Positions 33,717 through 45,300 of a DNA stretch of 64,000 bases are shown here, piece by piece. The notes below the pieces were generated by a model. That model saw nothing but the letters and a program-made list of their open reading frames with translations. It had not been told where the DNA came from and did no database searches. The first letter of the stretch is position 1. Every line of letters begins with the position of its first letter. The translations under genes were made by a program, and so were the position numbers. The DNA is from Kalaharituber pfeilii (lineage: Eukaryota; Ascomycota; Pezizomycetes; Pezizales; Pezizaceae), in NCBI GenBank assembly GCA_015179045.1, contig WHUZ01000079.1:186001-250000 (forward strand). The letters are read 5' to 3'.

Positions 33717-35144
33717 CATTGCTTTATTAATACCTACTAGTATTTCAATGCAGCATTGTTATTCGTAGTGTGATTTACTTACAGAAGTTCATTCCTATGT
33801 CGAGAGGCCGTGCATGCGACTGCAGCTGTACAGCTCTCCGCTACCGAGTGGAGGCATGCGATTGATGTAAATGTTAATTGTATTGCGAACTTGCGTAATG
33901 CGGTGAACAATTGAACAACTTATCTAATTTGTATAGCTGATACACGTTACAATGGCTGTGGTTTCTCCTTCCTATGCCACAATTAGTGCGGGATTTTTGA
34001 ATAGCAAAATGATGAGCCCGTGATTTAGTGTCCATACAGTGCTTGAATACAGCGCAAGAGGTAGATCGTTGTGATAATCAATTATAATATTGCCGTTAAT
34101 CGCATGACATATGAATCAGACAAGATCAAATGCCACCTAATGCCCAAAGGAGATTAGCAGTATACTTAGGGTTGTTCCTGAAGCTTATAATTCAGGAACA
34201 TCCAACGTTATTTTGACGTTGTTTACGAGTAGAGTACACATTTTCTTATGGGTCTTGCATGAGTACTGCGGGGTTCCGGCGTTGGAATTCTTCCAAAATG
34301 GATTAGCGGTTCTCATGAAATTGTGATCGATCAGCATTGGCATTTAGCATTGGCATTTAATGAGGCATATCATGGACAAGCTAGCCTTGACTCGGCACTG
34401 GAATTGATAAACGATGGCATTTAGTCGGGTATATGTCGGAGAGATGGGCTTTACAATGGCGAAATACCCTGGCAATGTGACCAAGTACTACGAGTAAATA
34501 TTACTGTCTTTGCATGCACACGTACCATACCAAGGTTGCAGGTGAAGAACTAAGACAATAGGGGAACCTTGATGTGCATTGAACGGCTCGGTTCAAGTAA
34601 ATTAGGTAGGATTGATATCCCCGCTGCACACGAAAGCAGCATATTCAGAAGTGTTTACAGTATATAGAGATGCTGCAAGGTCTCAATCATCATAATCTAT
34701 GTTGAATGAGACTCCAAATTTGATGAACTTGGTCAATGATAGACTCAAAAGCTGTACGCTGAAAGCAAACTCTTCATTATTCACCAGATACCACTTGACC
34801 CACCATGAAAGGAAGCAGTATTCAATTCGTAGACCGTCAGTTGCACGGTACCTTGGGCATTGATAAATTTATCTTGTATCCCACCCAGACGGTGCATCAT
34901 TTCTCATATGCCGAGCTTATATAGAAACCTGCAGAACTTAAGAAAATCTCGCTTTTCGTGAATATTTCTTGGCGCTCTGACCTCACAACCTCAACACGAG
35001 CTTTGTGAACCTTACTTAGGGCTATAGATCCATTGGAATTTTTTACGGAGAATTGGATTGCAAAAGTAAAATCGAAATTGATCGCGTGCAAAAGGAGCCA
35101 AATATCTATGCAAGTCCTTTGTTCAGCACCGAATGGACCTTCAT
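33717..35144. other. Unassigned AT-rich sequence
   Basis: No open frame longer than about 105 codons and no recognised motif. I see no gene or structured repeat. Confidence 0.45.
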
Positions 35145-35156
35145 CATTGGCATATG

Positions 35157-35219
35157 CCCTGCCATGGCGTACAGCTGCAAGCGGGGTAACGTGACACACA
35201 CACAAAAAAAACAAAAAAA
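35157..35219 (+). mobile_element. LINE A tail micro-insertion, 63 bp
   Basis: Starts at CCCTGCCATGGCGTACAGCT, core ends GGGGTAACGTGA, then a CA/A-rich tail. A perfect 12-bp target-site duplication CATTGGCATATG lies at 35145-35156 and 35220-35231. It is one of the clearest examples of a retroposon made only of the LINE terminal hairpin and tail. Confidence 0.88.
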
Positions 35220-35626
35220 CATTGGCATATGGACAAGTATATAGAATTTGGTAAGAAATTCATGGAAAGAGACAAGACTGAGGTCCAGGCAGAGGTTTAA
35301 TGGAAAAAAACAAATTCGAATTGAACTGTTTTTTTTGCGCCGGCTTTTACATCGGTTGGGATTATGCACTGTGTCTAGGCTATCCATCTGCATGCGAGAG
35401 CTAAATAAATGGCTTGGTGGGGGGCAGATTACAAGATGTGTGCTTGATAAGAGGTAGTTATTCTTCCACCAGTGAATAGAAAATAAGCCCATATCCTTCC
35501 ATTAGGTTCCACTTATTTCGCATTGCCAGGAGTTGTTCCTAGTTTCCCGGTAAAATTGAAAACAACGTCTTTACTGTTGTTGAACCCTCTCCAAATTGGA
35601 CTCTCCTAATTTCTAACTTCTTCAAG

Positions 35627-37416
35627 ATGCGACGATTCAAAGTTGAGGTACTCCTTTCCACAACCCTTACTTTTCTATCTCTCTCGGGGACTTCATTTGC
35701 TCTAATTGCCAAGGATGGCGTCTCCGGTCGACTACCCGCACTAGGTTTCAACAGCTGGAATGCTTTCCGCTGTGATATCGAGGAAGAAAATTTCATAACT
35801 GCTGCGGAGAAGATGGTGAGTCTTGGACTTAAGGATGCAGGTTACATCTACGTCAACATTGATGATTGCTGGTCGACAATGGAGCGTGATAATGCCACCG
35901 GAAGATTGGTTCCAGATCCAGTTAAGTTTCCACATGGGATCAAGGGAACGGCGGAAAAGGTCCATGCACTGGGATTGAAACTCGGCATCTATAGTGATGC
36001 AGGCTCCAAAACTTGTGCTGGCTATCCTGGTTCGTTGGGATATGAGGACATTGATGCACAGATTTGGGATGAATGGGGTGTTGATTGTAAGTCACACATG
36101 TTTTTCCAGTACTATTCTTCACTGCAGGGAAGGGACAGCTTCCGTTAATGAAACACCTGCAACTGTGCAGATCTGAAATATGACAATTGCAACGTACCAG
36201 AGGACTGGGTTGACCACTACACATACTGGCCTGAAAACTGGTTTGGTGGCTATGAACAGCAGGAGGGCATCACTGCTCCGGAAGACTACGATTGGAGCCA
36301 GAGCAATAGTACCAAAAGATACAATCTCATGCGTGATGCGTTGTACACGAAGTCGAAGCGAACCATTCTGTATTCCTTGTGCAGTTGGGGTCGTTCCCAC
36401 GTTGAGAGGTGGGGCAACCAGACTGCACAGAGCTGGAGGATATGGGGTGACATTATCCCACAATGGGATGGGAGAATAACCTATAGCTGGGGTTTTAGTA
36501 AGTTTAAATGCCTATATTTGGTTTCTGGATTAAATATATGATGCACGGGGAGTTTGCTGTAGCAGCTGGACTTATCGTGACTTATATTGAGCAGTGCCGA
36601 TTGTCAACTATGGGATTTTCTTCCTTGAGTATTCCGATTTTTGGGGACATAATGATCTCGACATGCTTGAAGTTGGGAATGGAAATCTCACTGATGTTTG
36701 ACTCCCAAAACCCAATGCTATTTCACCTCAATGGGGCATTTTATAACCCAGTACCTGCTTTGAACTAGGCCGAAACTCGTGCACATTTCGGACTTTGGGC
36801 TGCTCTCAAGTCCCCTCTGCTTATCGGCACTCCATTGGATGAAATTCAGGAGAAGGACATCAAGGTTCTGAAGAATTGGGAAATTCTTGCCTTCAACCAG
36901 GACCCCGTCTATGGCAAGCCTGCCCTCCCATACAAGTGGGGAATTAATCCTGACTGGACCTGGTCAGTTCCACCCTCTATTGCAATATCCCTTCCCTGCA
37001 ATATCCAAATTAGCATTGCAGCCTGACTTTAATTCATTAGGAATCAAACTCACCCTGCTGAATTTTACTCTGGGCCATCCATCCGTGGCATCCACGTCTT
37101 TATCCTCAATACTCTCAACAAGAAGACTAAGAAGAGTGCTGTTTGGTCTGAAATCCCCGGCCTGAGCACCGACCCGAAGAAGAGGTATAAGGTGCGCGAC
37201 ATGTGGACTCACAAGAAACTCGGTGTGTATATGGGCAAGGTCGAACTGAAGCTTGAGGCTCATGATCTTGCTGCATTGTTGATCACAGAGGTTGATGGTG
37301 GTCACCCATTGCACAAGGGTGGTAACGGAAATAAGTATAAGAGGGTTGATATTCCACTTCCGGAGGTTTACCAGAGGAAACCAAGATCTTGGGGTACAGG
37401 GCCAAACGCTGTGTAA
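35627..37416 (+). CDS. Secreted GH27 alpha-galactosidase, 485 aa
   Basis: Five exons: 35627-36086, 36171-36497, 36595-36695, 36769-36962 and 37041-37416, total 1,458 nt with consistent phases. The N-terminus is a signal peptide (basic MRRFK, then a hydrophobic run to about residue 25). Family GH27 landmarks are [30 protein letters not shown] (the first Asp of YDNC is the family nucleophile), WRIWGDI (acid/base Asp), [13 protein letters not shown] and [10 protein letters not shown]. The enzyme hydrolyses terminal alpha-1,6-galactosyl residues of galactomannan and raffinose-type sugars outside the cell. Intron 3 uses the donor GTTTGA, and intron 4 GTCAGT, both less usual. The C-terminus ends in a basic Gly/Pro-rich tail ([18 protein letters not shown]). 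It has no neighbours of related function. Confidence 0.9.
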
Positions 37417-37898
37417 GACCTCAACCATCCCGTTTTATATTCATTGGGGTTTTCTGTTTTACTAGGTGGACGATTAGTGGCGGGTGGAGGGCATAAAAGC
37501 TGTCTAGCTAGGAAAGTAAGGAGAGCTAGGGCAATCAGGAACCTTGAATACCATATTTGTACTTGATGAATCACTGATATTTCGAAATATAGTAACAATG
37601 GCGCTATGAGAGTGGAAATGACGGTGTGCTTAAACGTGAATGAGGTTCTCGCGTATCCCCTTAACACCTGCCTTCGAGAACATTATAGGACAATGCTGTG
37701 ACAGAGCCGATTGAACTGCCAATTTGAATGATCCTTGGGATTTCAATTCAGATAATCGGTAGTGGACGCAGTGGCGATATCGTTGACACTCTCGAAGATG
37801 AGCGCGTATTGCAGGCCCGAGTGCTGTCAGGTGGACTTCAGTGGGATGTTAGTTAATATGAAGACTTCTCATTTCGGAATAGACTCTAGCAATACCTT

Positions 37899-38043
37899 GG
37901 GTGGACCTGGAGGACATGTAGGCGCAGCATATTACACATTACACTTCTCTCTTTCATTCTTCCTTTTCCTTCTTTCTCTTTTGTACTTAGATCCTCGCCA
38001 TAGCCCCTAGGACGGCCCGCGAGTCATGATTTTTTAAAAAAAA
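37899..38043 (+). mobile_element. 5'-truncated LINE B 3' end, 145 bp
   Basis: 3' UTR-like pyrimidine-rich sequence followed by CTCGCCATAGCCCCTAGGAC, GGCCCGCGAGTCATGATT and a T/A tail. The 14-bp flanking repeat TCTAGCAATACCTT (37885-37898) and TCTAGCAATGCCTT (38044-38057) differs at one base, consistent with an older insertion. Confidence 0.75.
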
Positions 38044-38057
38044 TCTAGCAATGCCTT

Positions 38058-39319
38058 AAGTAGTGAAATTTACACTACGCCAATAGCATGTATCTATCTA
38101 CTATTAGTGGATCTTGAAACCAATATTTTGTTTCATATCTCCAATTCAGCTGCAATGCCCTACCAAGAAATAACCCGCAGGGTTATCAAGTGCAAATCCT
38201 CATTGTAAATACTGCTTCATGTAGCCATTCTTTGGAGATGCATAAAGACTGAATAATCTGAATCGAGGCCAACAGCCACAACCAATATTCTGTTGCTACT
38301 TCCGTTGTATGAGCATTGCCCATAAACCTATAACCTAAACCTTGAGCTCATGTTTTTATAAATTCGAAATCGCCACCTTGTAAATGCTTAGTACTGCCGT
38401 GAACTCTATAAGTTTCCAAATGATACCTCTACCCCCTCATTGGCCCTTAACACCTCTATAGTGACAACCAAAATGCGGCATAAGATATATACTGGAGTTT
38501 TCATTCTACAATTCCAGAACTTAGTGGCACCTAACACTGGCGTACTAAGTGGAGTACACCATGCACAGGTATAACGGTAGTGATACTTCAGAAAAGTATA
38601 CCAGAAATACCTGCCTGTGCAGTCATGATATGAAACTGCCTGGCAGACTATATATGACACAGTTTAAACTATATACGCATGCAGAAAACACAAACCCTTC
38701 CATAATTTTTTTCGTTGTCAACAGATTTGAGTTTGTAGCTCAAGTTTATGCTCGCATGTACTGCCCATACACTTTGTATTTATAGATAGTTGTATTAAGC
38801 CGTGTATTGCAAGTAGTAGAGGGAACTTGGCCTGCTTATGGTCGATTCTTCAATATGATATGCCACTGCGGGGTCCTAACACTCCAAAGGAACGCCACAA
38901 CCGGGTGTGATGTTTCTGATTCCGTGCACCTGCGCACTCCTGGCTGGGGTGTAAGTTACAAGACCCTTTCGGGTGTACTGGGCACCATTTCAGGTGTCCT
39001 CATACAAAAAGATGACACCCACGAAACTGACTCCCGGCCCCACCTAGGCTTTGCGGTGACACCCGAAACTTTGCACCACAGTGAAATTTTTCAGTTGATA
39101 TCGTAATTCGCCCTTTGGGGCAATGGCAGGGGACACAAGTTGCATGTTTGAAATTTCCTCTGCTGATGACAACGAACGTGAGACGGCAAAAGTAAGAGGT
39201 ACAACACTTGATTTTCTCCGAACATTATTGAGGAACGTGGAATGGCTGATTCGTAGCTGTTAGGGCATCGGAGATGCACAACTCTTATGGAGAAACCGCT
39301 GCAGGAGGGATCGGAGTCA
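38058..39319. other. Unassigned sequence with a small nested palindrome
   Basis: No supported gene. At 38965-39074 the motif TTTCGGGTGT / ACACCCGAAA and a variant TTTCAGGTGT / GACACCCACGAAA form two nested inverted repeats, possibly the remains of a small foldback element. Confidence 0.5.
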
Positions 39320-39329
39320 CCACATAGAT

Positions 39330-39390
39330 TTTTTTTTTTTTTTTTTTTTTTTTTATATCAATACTCGCAGACCGCCCTAAGGGCTATGGC
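39330..39390 (-). mobile_element. LINE B tail micro-insertion, 61 bp
   Basis: On the minus strand: GCCATAGCCCTTAGGGCGGT, CTGCGAGTATTGATAT and poly(A). The flanking duplication CCACATAGAT (39320-39329 and 39391-39400) continues into T residues on both sides. Confidence 0.82.
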
Positions 39391-40256
39391 CCACATAGAT
39401 TTTGGAGATGCTGATATACTTGAACGAAATTCTCCATCCTTTTCATACCACTGGGATGCAACCATAGGATATACATTGTTTCCACGAGCTTTGTGTGCCT
39501 CCCCTGAAAACTCGAAGAAGTAATTCAAATAAGCGCGGTCAGAGCAGTTCCAAAACGCGGCAGCTGTGAAAGTCTTTGTAGTCCCTCAATTGAAACCCAA
39601 CATGCAATCCAAAAGGCCAGAGCCAATTGACTCTTCAAATTTGTAGCACTTTTGAAACTTTACATTAAGTTTTACGATTGTCAATTGGAAAATCTTGTCT
39701 GTATAGCACCTGATAGCAATCTTCCAAAAGATATCCCAGGCTGAAGGATCAAGCGTTCGTACCTTGGCAGGAAGCTTTGGCTGGTGGAGTCTCTTGAGAT
39801 GTGCCAGCTACTCTTTTGTCAGGCTCTGAAGTGTCTTACTCTGAAGCTGCTTTTGCTTAGCATACTGCGGATCCAAATCGAATTGCGCATCCCATTCAAC
39901 ATTCTAGAGGTATTAACGCTGTGGTAGGCAGCACACCTAAGCTACTATTACCGTGCTGACGTTGGGCTCAGACGCAGCAGGTCACGAGGGTCGTATGGTG
40001 ATATAGGCAATGCTGGGTTACATACACACGGTGAGGGTAAGTCCAGGGCATGGGATATGCTTAGCAATGGTGATCTACACCAACTAGTATAAGGAGCGCA
40101 TTCTTTCTACCTTCATCATCATCATCTTTCATATTCGTCTTCGTCTTTCATCCATCCTATTCATTGTTTATTCATCTGTTTTTACTCATTTTCCATTACC
40201 TTCAACCTTTGCACAGTTATGTCTTTCCACTATTGGCTTCTGCACTTGCTGTACAT

Positions 40257-40260
<4 letters not shown>

Positions 40261-40306
<46 letters not shown>

Positions 40307-40345
40307 TCAGTACTCGCGTGCCGCCCTATGAGCTATGGCGAGGTG
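40261..40345 (-). mobile_element. LINE B tail with a 43-base A tract
   Basis: A T run of 43 bases is followed by ATATCAGTACTCGCGTGCCG, CCCTATGAGCTATGGCGAGG, the family-B terminal hairpin on the minus strand. Sequence to about 40430 (TTACATGCAATAAAGTAGTG) resembles the LINE B 3' UTR, so the copy may be longer. I found no target-site duplication. Confidence 0.65.
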
Positions 40346-40439
40346 TTTAGTTACATGCAATAAAGTAGTGAATAAGGAAATAAGGAAATAGACAAGGTAA
40401 AGTAATGAGGATCCGATCCCGTCATAAATGCAAGCAATG

Positions 40440-42372
40440 GGGGGAACTGTACTAGTATATTATCGCCGTGTAAAGTGATTGTGATTAGTTGAAGAGGTGT
40501 GACTGCTCATTATTTCTTGGCTATTACAACCCGGAAACTGACACATGAGTGAAGGCAGGCTGGCAATATCACATGTCTGCTTTTTAATATCCAGCACCAT
40601 ACGTTCGCGAGTCTGCGAGATTTGTTTCATATCACGCCACTACATACACGGGAACGTAATCTTCTGATCTGGGATACTACAGGGGAAGAGGTTTTAGATT
40701 AGGGTTAATCTGATAATGACAATGTGCTGCCATCGCAGGTCGTGCCAATTTAACTGGGAATTTTAGGGCGCTGATCAGTTAAAGTGGGGTTCGGGGTGGA
40801 TCTATACCCTTGCTACATCAAGTAATTTATCATATAGAATCCGATTAATCTGGGAATTCGGTATGGGTTGCAGCAAACTTCTAGCGGGCATGAGAAAATC
40901 ACGATTAAGGCAGACAATATGTTACTCACTAAAACGTAAAGTAAACGGTACACCACGCATACTCGGTATGGACTGTGCGGACACTAGCAAGCATTAGATA
41001 CAGGAAACGGTAGCCCCGATTTAGTTTGCCGAGATTAGACCTAAATTGAGACTGTTGATACCATGGACAGTGAGTCAATCCACCGCCACGATTCGCGTTT
41101 GGGATCCATACATTTCCGAATCGCTATCTATTTCTGGGGTTAATTTAAGTACATGGGATGGTCCACATTGAGCTGCTGATGATACTCTACCTACCGGTAC
41201 CGAGACCTAATCTGGAAGCCAGATCTTGTTCCATGCAGCAGGTATCGGTCGCTAAGTTGAATTGGTGTTACTACATGTGCAAGCAAGAAACCTCAGCCTT
41301 GCATCCACACGTCCACATCCCAGCGTAAGTTAATTACAGTGCGCGTAGGCAAAAGTCTCCGGGACTACGCAATATAAGGAAAAGCAACTTTTCCAAGCCA
41401 CGGAGTCACGAGACATGCATCCGCGAGGACCCGCTTGAGGAAACACAACAACTTAACCAAAAGCACTCCTTCCTAAATTCGGAAGCAGGATTTAGATTCT
41501 CCAACGCCGATTCATGTAGTCTATTATCTTTTTTGCAATTCTTTATCTAGTCTATTGATTTTTTCCTTTAGTGATCTTTTGAATGATGTTGACAAGGAGG
41601 TACGCGTCTCCCTTTTCCTTATACTGCATAGCCCCACGAAGACTTTTGCCTGCGACACTTGTAAATTAAATTGAGATCCATGATGTGAATGAGTGGGTCG
41701 GATGGCCTCATCTCTTTTCTGGTATGGAACGGTGACTAACCGTACTATAAATTAGGGTTAGCTTGTTCGCCTCCTTTTGAGCGTTCTTATAGATTTTGCT
41801 TGTTCTCGTATGATACGCAGCGGAAGAGGCGGTGTGCTGCCAAGAAAAACAGTCTGGGCACGAGACCGATCCGTTTTGTGAATCAACTGGCGATATATGA
41901 TAACAATCCAAAGTGTTGCCTGCCTCTTGAGGCACCACCTCACGCGCACTACATACCAGGGCGGCTCCCTTGCCGGAAAAGACCCTGTTTTGTTGCTTTT
42001 TGCCCTAATCTCTTATTTTTGTTGCGGCGGAAATTTGGGGATGATCTTCCGTACCCTGCGACAAGCATTGCGCTATGCTGTGCTGGCCATGGGCTCATTA
42101 GACCATCGCTCTAATGTGCTCCCGATTCCGGGGGCGGTCTTGGAAATGCCTATTTGTAGCTCAGCCACTCGCGCTTCCAAGCGGACGTCATTGATAAAAA
42201 AAAACGAAGAAAAAAAGCTATCCGTCAAGTATTTTCTACCAAACATAAAGCACGATCTCCAGCACGAACGTCGCAAAGACCGCCTAGATATACAGAGAAA
42301 TCGGGAATCAACGCGCGAAACGCCAAGAACTCAGCATTTTGTCTCGTCGGGGAAAGGAATCGTTGACGCCCG
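40440..42372. other. Unassigned sequence and upstream region of the kinase
   Basis: No supported gene. A 159-codon plus frame at 41897-42376 ends across the kinase start codon. It has no domain and I treat it as 5' leader/promoter DNA. GC content rises towards 42 kb. Confidence 0.45.
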
Positions 42373-45300
42373 ATGACCGCTGCTGGACACCCTGCTGCGA
42401 ATCACCGTGAGGCTCCTGGCGGTGGGCGCGCGGATTCAGAGCCAGAGTTCCCTCAGCCGTGGGCAATCGACCCGAATCATGGCATGAGCGTCGGGCCTGG
42501 ATATTTGGGTGACGCGCCGCATTCGCTGAGGACGAGGGAGTTATATCGGTGAGTTTTGCAATATTGCGCTTTTTTTTTCCCTTTTGTTTTCTTTATGCGA
42601 TTTACTTTACGTTTGCGCTTATTCATTTTTACCTGGCTTCGCTTTGAGGCGGAGGGTATTTGCGTTCATATACATGGACGATTGCGAGAGTATTTAACAA
42701 CGCACATGTTCTCATTCATGCCTCCCCGCTCTCCTCTTTGCTACAAGTACTTACTTAGCTTCTTACTCGCCCACTCCGGATATCACTAATGTTCACTGGT
42801 GTCTTTGCTCCCCTCTTCAGGTATTATCAACCACCCCGAGATGCCTGCATGTTACCCCCCATTAATACCGGCAACGAATACTTCCCGCCAGGGATCTCCG
42901 CCACCCTTCACTCCAGCCATGACCCGATCCTCGCCTGCCTAGCCAACCTCATGGCACGCACACTCTGCGCCAAACGCTGTATCATCACCATGACTGGCCC
43001 GGGGCTGTCATATGTCATTGCTGAGTCGACTCGCACTCTGTCCCTCCGCTATCCCCACACGCACGCCCCAGGGGATGAGCTGTGCATCGGCGCCGGCACT
43101 GCCACCTCGTCCATAGGTGGACTGTGTGAACACACGATCTCGCTGCTTCCGCCGCCGGCGGGGAGCGACGAACCATTTCTGCTTGAGATTCCGGATCTCA
43201 GGAGGCACCCAAAATATTATAAGGCGGGATACGTACGCGGGTGGCCGCATGTGCGGTTTTATGCTGGTGCACCTCTGCGGACGGAAAATGGAGTGAGTAT
43301 AGGAACGGTGTGTGTAATGGATGACAGGCCTAGGCCAAAGGGATTAAATGAGGAAGAGCGAGCATGGATGGCGGAATTGACGGACGTGATAATGGGGTAT
43401 TTAGACACGAGGAGGGAGGAGGAGGAGGGAAGGAGGTGGCGCGCGGCAGAGTTGGAGTTGGGGAGGTTTATCGCGGAGGGATTTCTGGATGATAGGGGGG
43501 AGGCGAAGGGGATGGTAGAGCGGAGGGACGGCAGGGCGTGGAGTGCGAGGGGGCTGCAAGAGCGGAGGAGGAAGGAGACAGAGAGGAGAAGGAGGGTCGA
43601 AGAAAGAAGGGCGGCGTTTCAGGAAAGGATGTTTGCGGAGATGGTGAGGAAGGAGAGGGAGCGCGAGAGCGAAAAGCGGGAAAGCGAGGAAAGAGTGAGG
43701 GTGAGGAAGAGGAAGCAGGGGGGATCAGAGGGCGTGAAGACGACGGTGATCAGATGGGACGGCATGTGTGTGGAGCAGCAGCAGGGCAGCACCGAGCATG
43801 CCATGGAGCTGGATGCTAATGGTAAGGAAGCACCACCTCCGGCTCGTCCAGATGATCCGGTGCTCATCGCGCATGCGCGAACATCCAAGCGGAGCCCTGG
43901 GATTGTCCAGCTGGCTACGCCGGAGGAGGAGGAGGGGTGGGACGCAAGCGTAGAGGACGGCATGGTCGACGAGGGGGCCACTGAACCCTCCTCGCTGTCG
44001 CTGGTGGACACAATTGTGCTTCCTCCGCTTCCGCACAACAGCGCCGCAGCCTCGCCTTGCCCCGCCCCCTCTCCGGCCTCAGCATCCCCCTCCTACCACT
44101 CCATGAGCTCCGACTTCATCACGTCCTCCTCCAACACGAACCTCACCGCCGCATCTACGGCAGCCGGCGCCCCTGTGAGAACTATCGACACCCCTTCCGG
44201 CGGCAGTTTGCGCAAGCGCCGCTCAAATTACGAGGAGACTGCATCTGTTGAGGCGTCATTCCGGGCAACGTTCTCTCGCGCAGCCACGCTGATTCGGAAC
44301 GCGATCGACGCAAATGTGGTTTTCCTGGACCCAGACTTGGAGGGGATATTCAATTCCCCCGGTACTGGTGAGATGCTGGATCCGACGTCGCCGCTCGCGT
44401 CTCCTGAGCTCACAGAGACGGCGACGTGTATCTCTTCATCACCGACGCTGGAGTCTGCTGCGCGGGCGCGGAGACCGGCGTGGCTGCGGCGCCGCACGGG
44501 GGTGCTGGCGCATGCGACCGCGTCGGGCACATCAGCGAGTCTGTCGCATCCTGCGTCGCGGATTGGGAGCGTACAGGACCTGGGGTTCGACATGGCGGCA
44601 CTGGACGAGGCGGTGTTGGCGGATATTGTCGCGGAAAACAGAGATGGGGGTGGGATCATCGCTGTGGGATGTGGGGCGTATCCCGGGCTGGACGACGATG
44701 TGAGGGAGAGGACCAGGACGGAGGAGGTGCTGCCCCGGTTCCTACCGGGTGTGCGCAGCGCGATTGTCGTACCGCTCGTGGCGGAGGAAGGCGCCCCGAT
44801 GCCTGCTGGCCCCGGGGGGGTGTTTGCGGTCGCGGTGGTCTGGACGTGCGATGAGACAAGGACGTTCTGCGAGGAGGTCGAGGGGAGGTTTGTTGTTGCC
44901 ATTGGGAGGGGCATCACTGCGGAGGTGGGCAGGCTGAATGTGATGAACGGTACGCGTCATCCCCGCACACACGCGTCTCTTGTCTCCCAAATGTAGATCA
45001 GTTTTGCGCAGTTTATGGCAAGCACTGACGGCGACCCTGCGCAGCTGACAAAGCAAAAGCGGAGTTCATCTCGAGCATCTCGCACGAGCTGCGCACGCCG
45101 CTGCACGGGATCCTCGCAAGCGCAGACTTCCTTGCCGACAGCCCCCGGCTAGACGCGGGGCAGCGGTCGTTCGTAGAGACGATCATGTCATGCGCAAGCA
45201 CGTTGCTCGAGACTGTAAACCACGTGCTGCAGTTCCAGAAACTGAATTCCAGCGTGCCACTCAGCGATGCTGCCACCACTATGGACCCGGACGGTGCTGT

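Noticed and set aside
41897..42376. 159-codon plus frame just upstream of the kinase
   Set aside because: It overlaps the kinase start codon in another frame, has no recognisable domain and unlikely composition; treated as leader/promoter DNA.
44228..44917. 229-codon minus frame opposite the kinase
   Set aside because: Antisense shadow in the GC-rich kinase exon 2.
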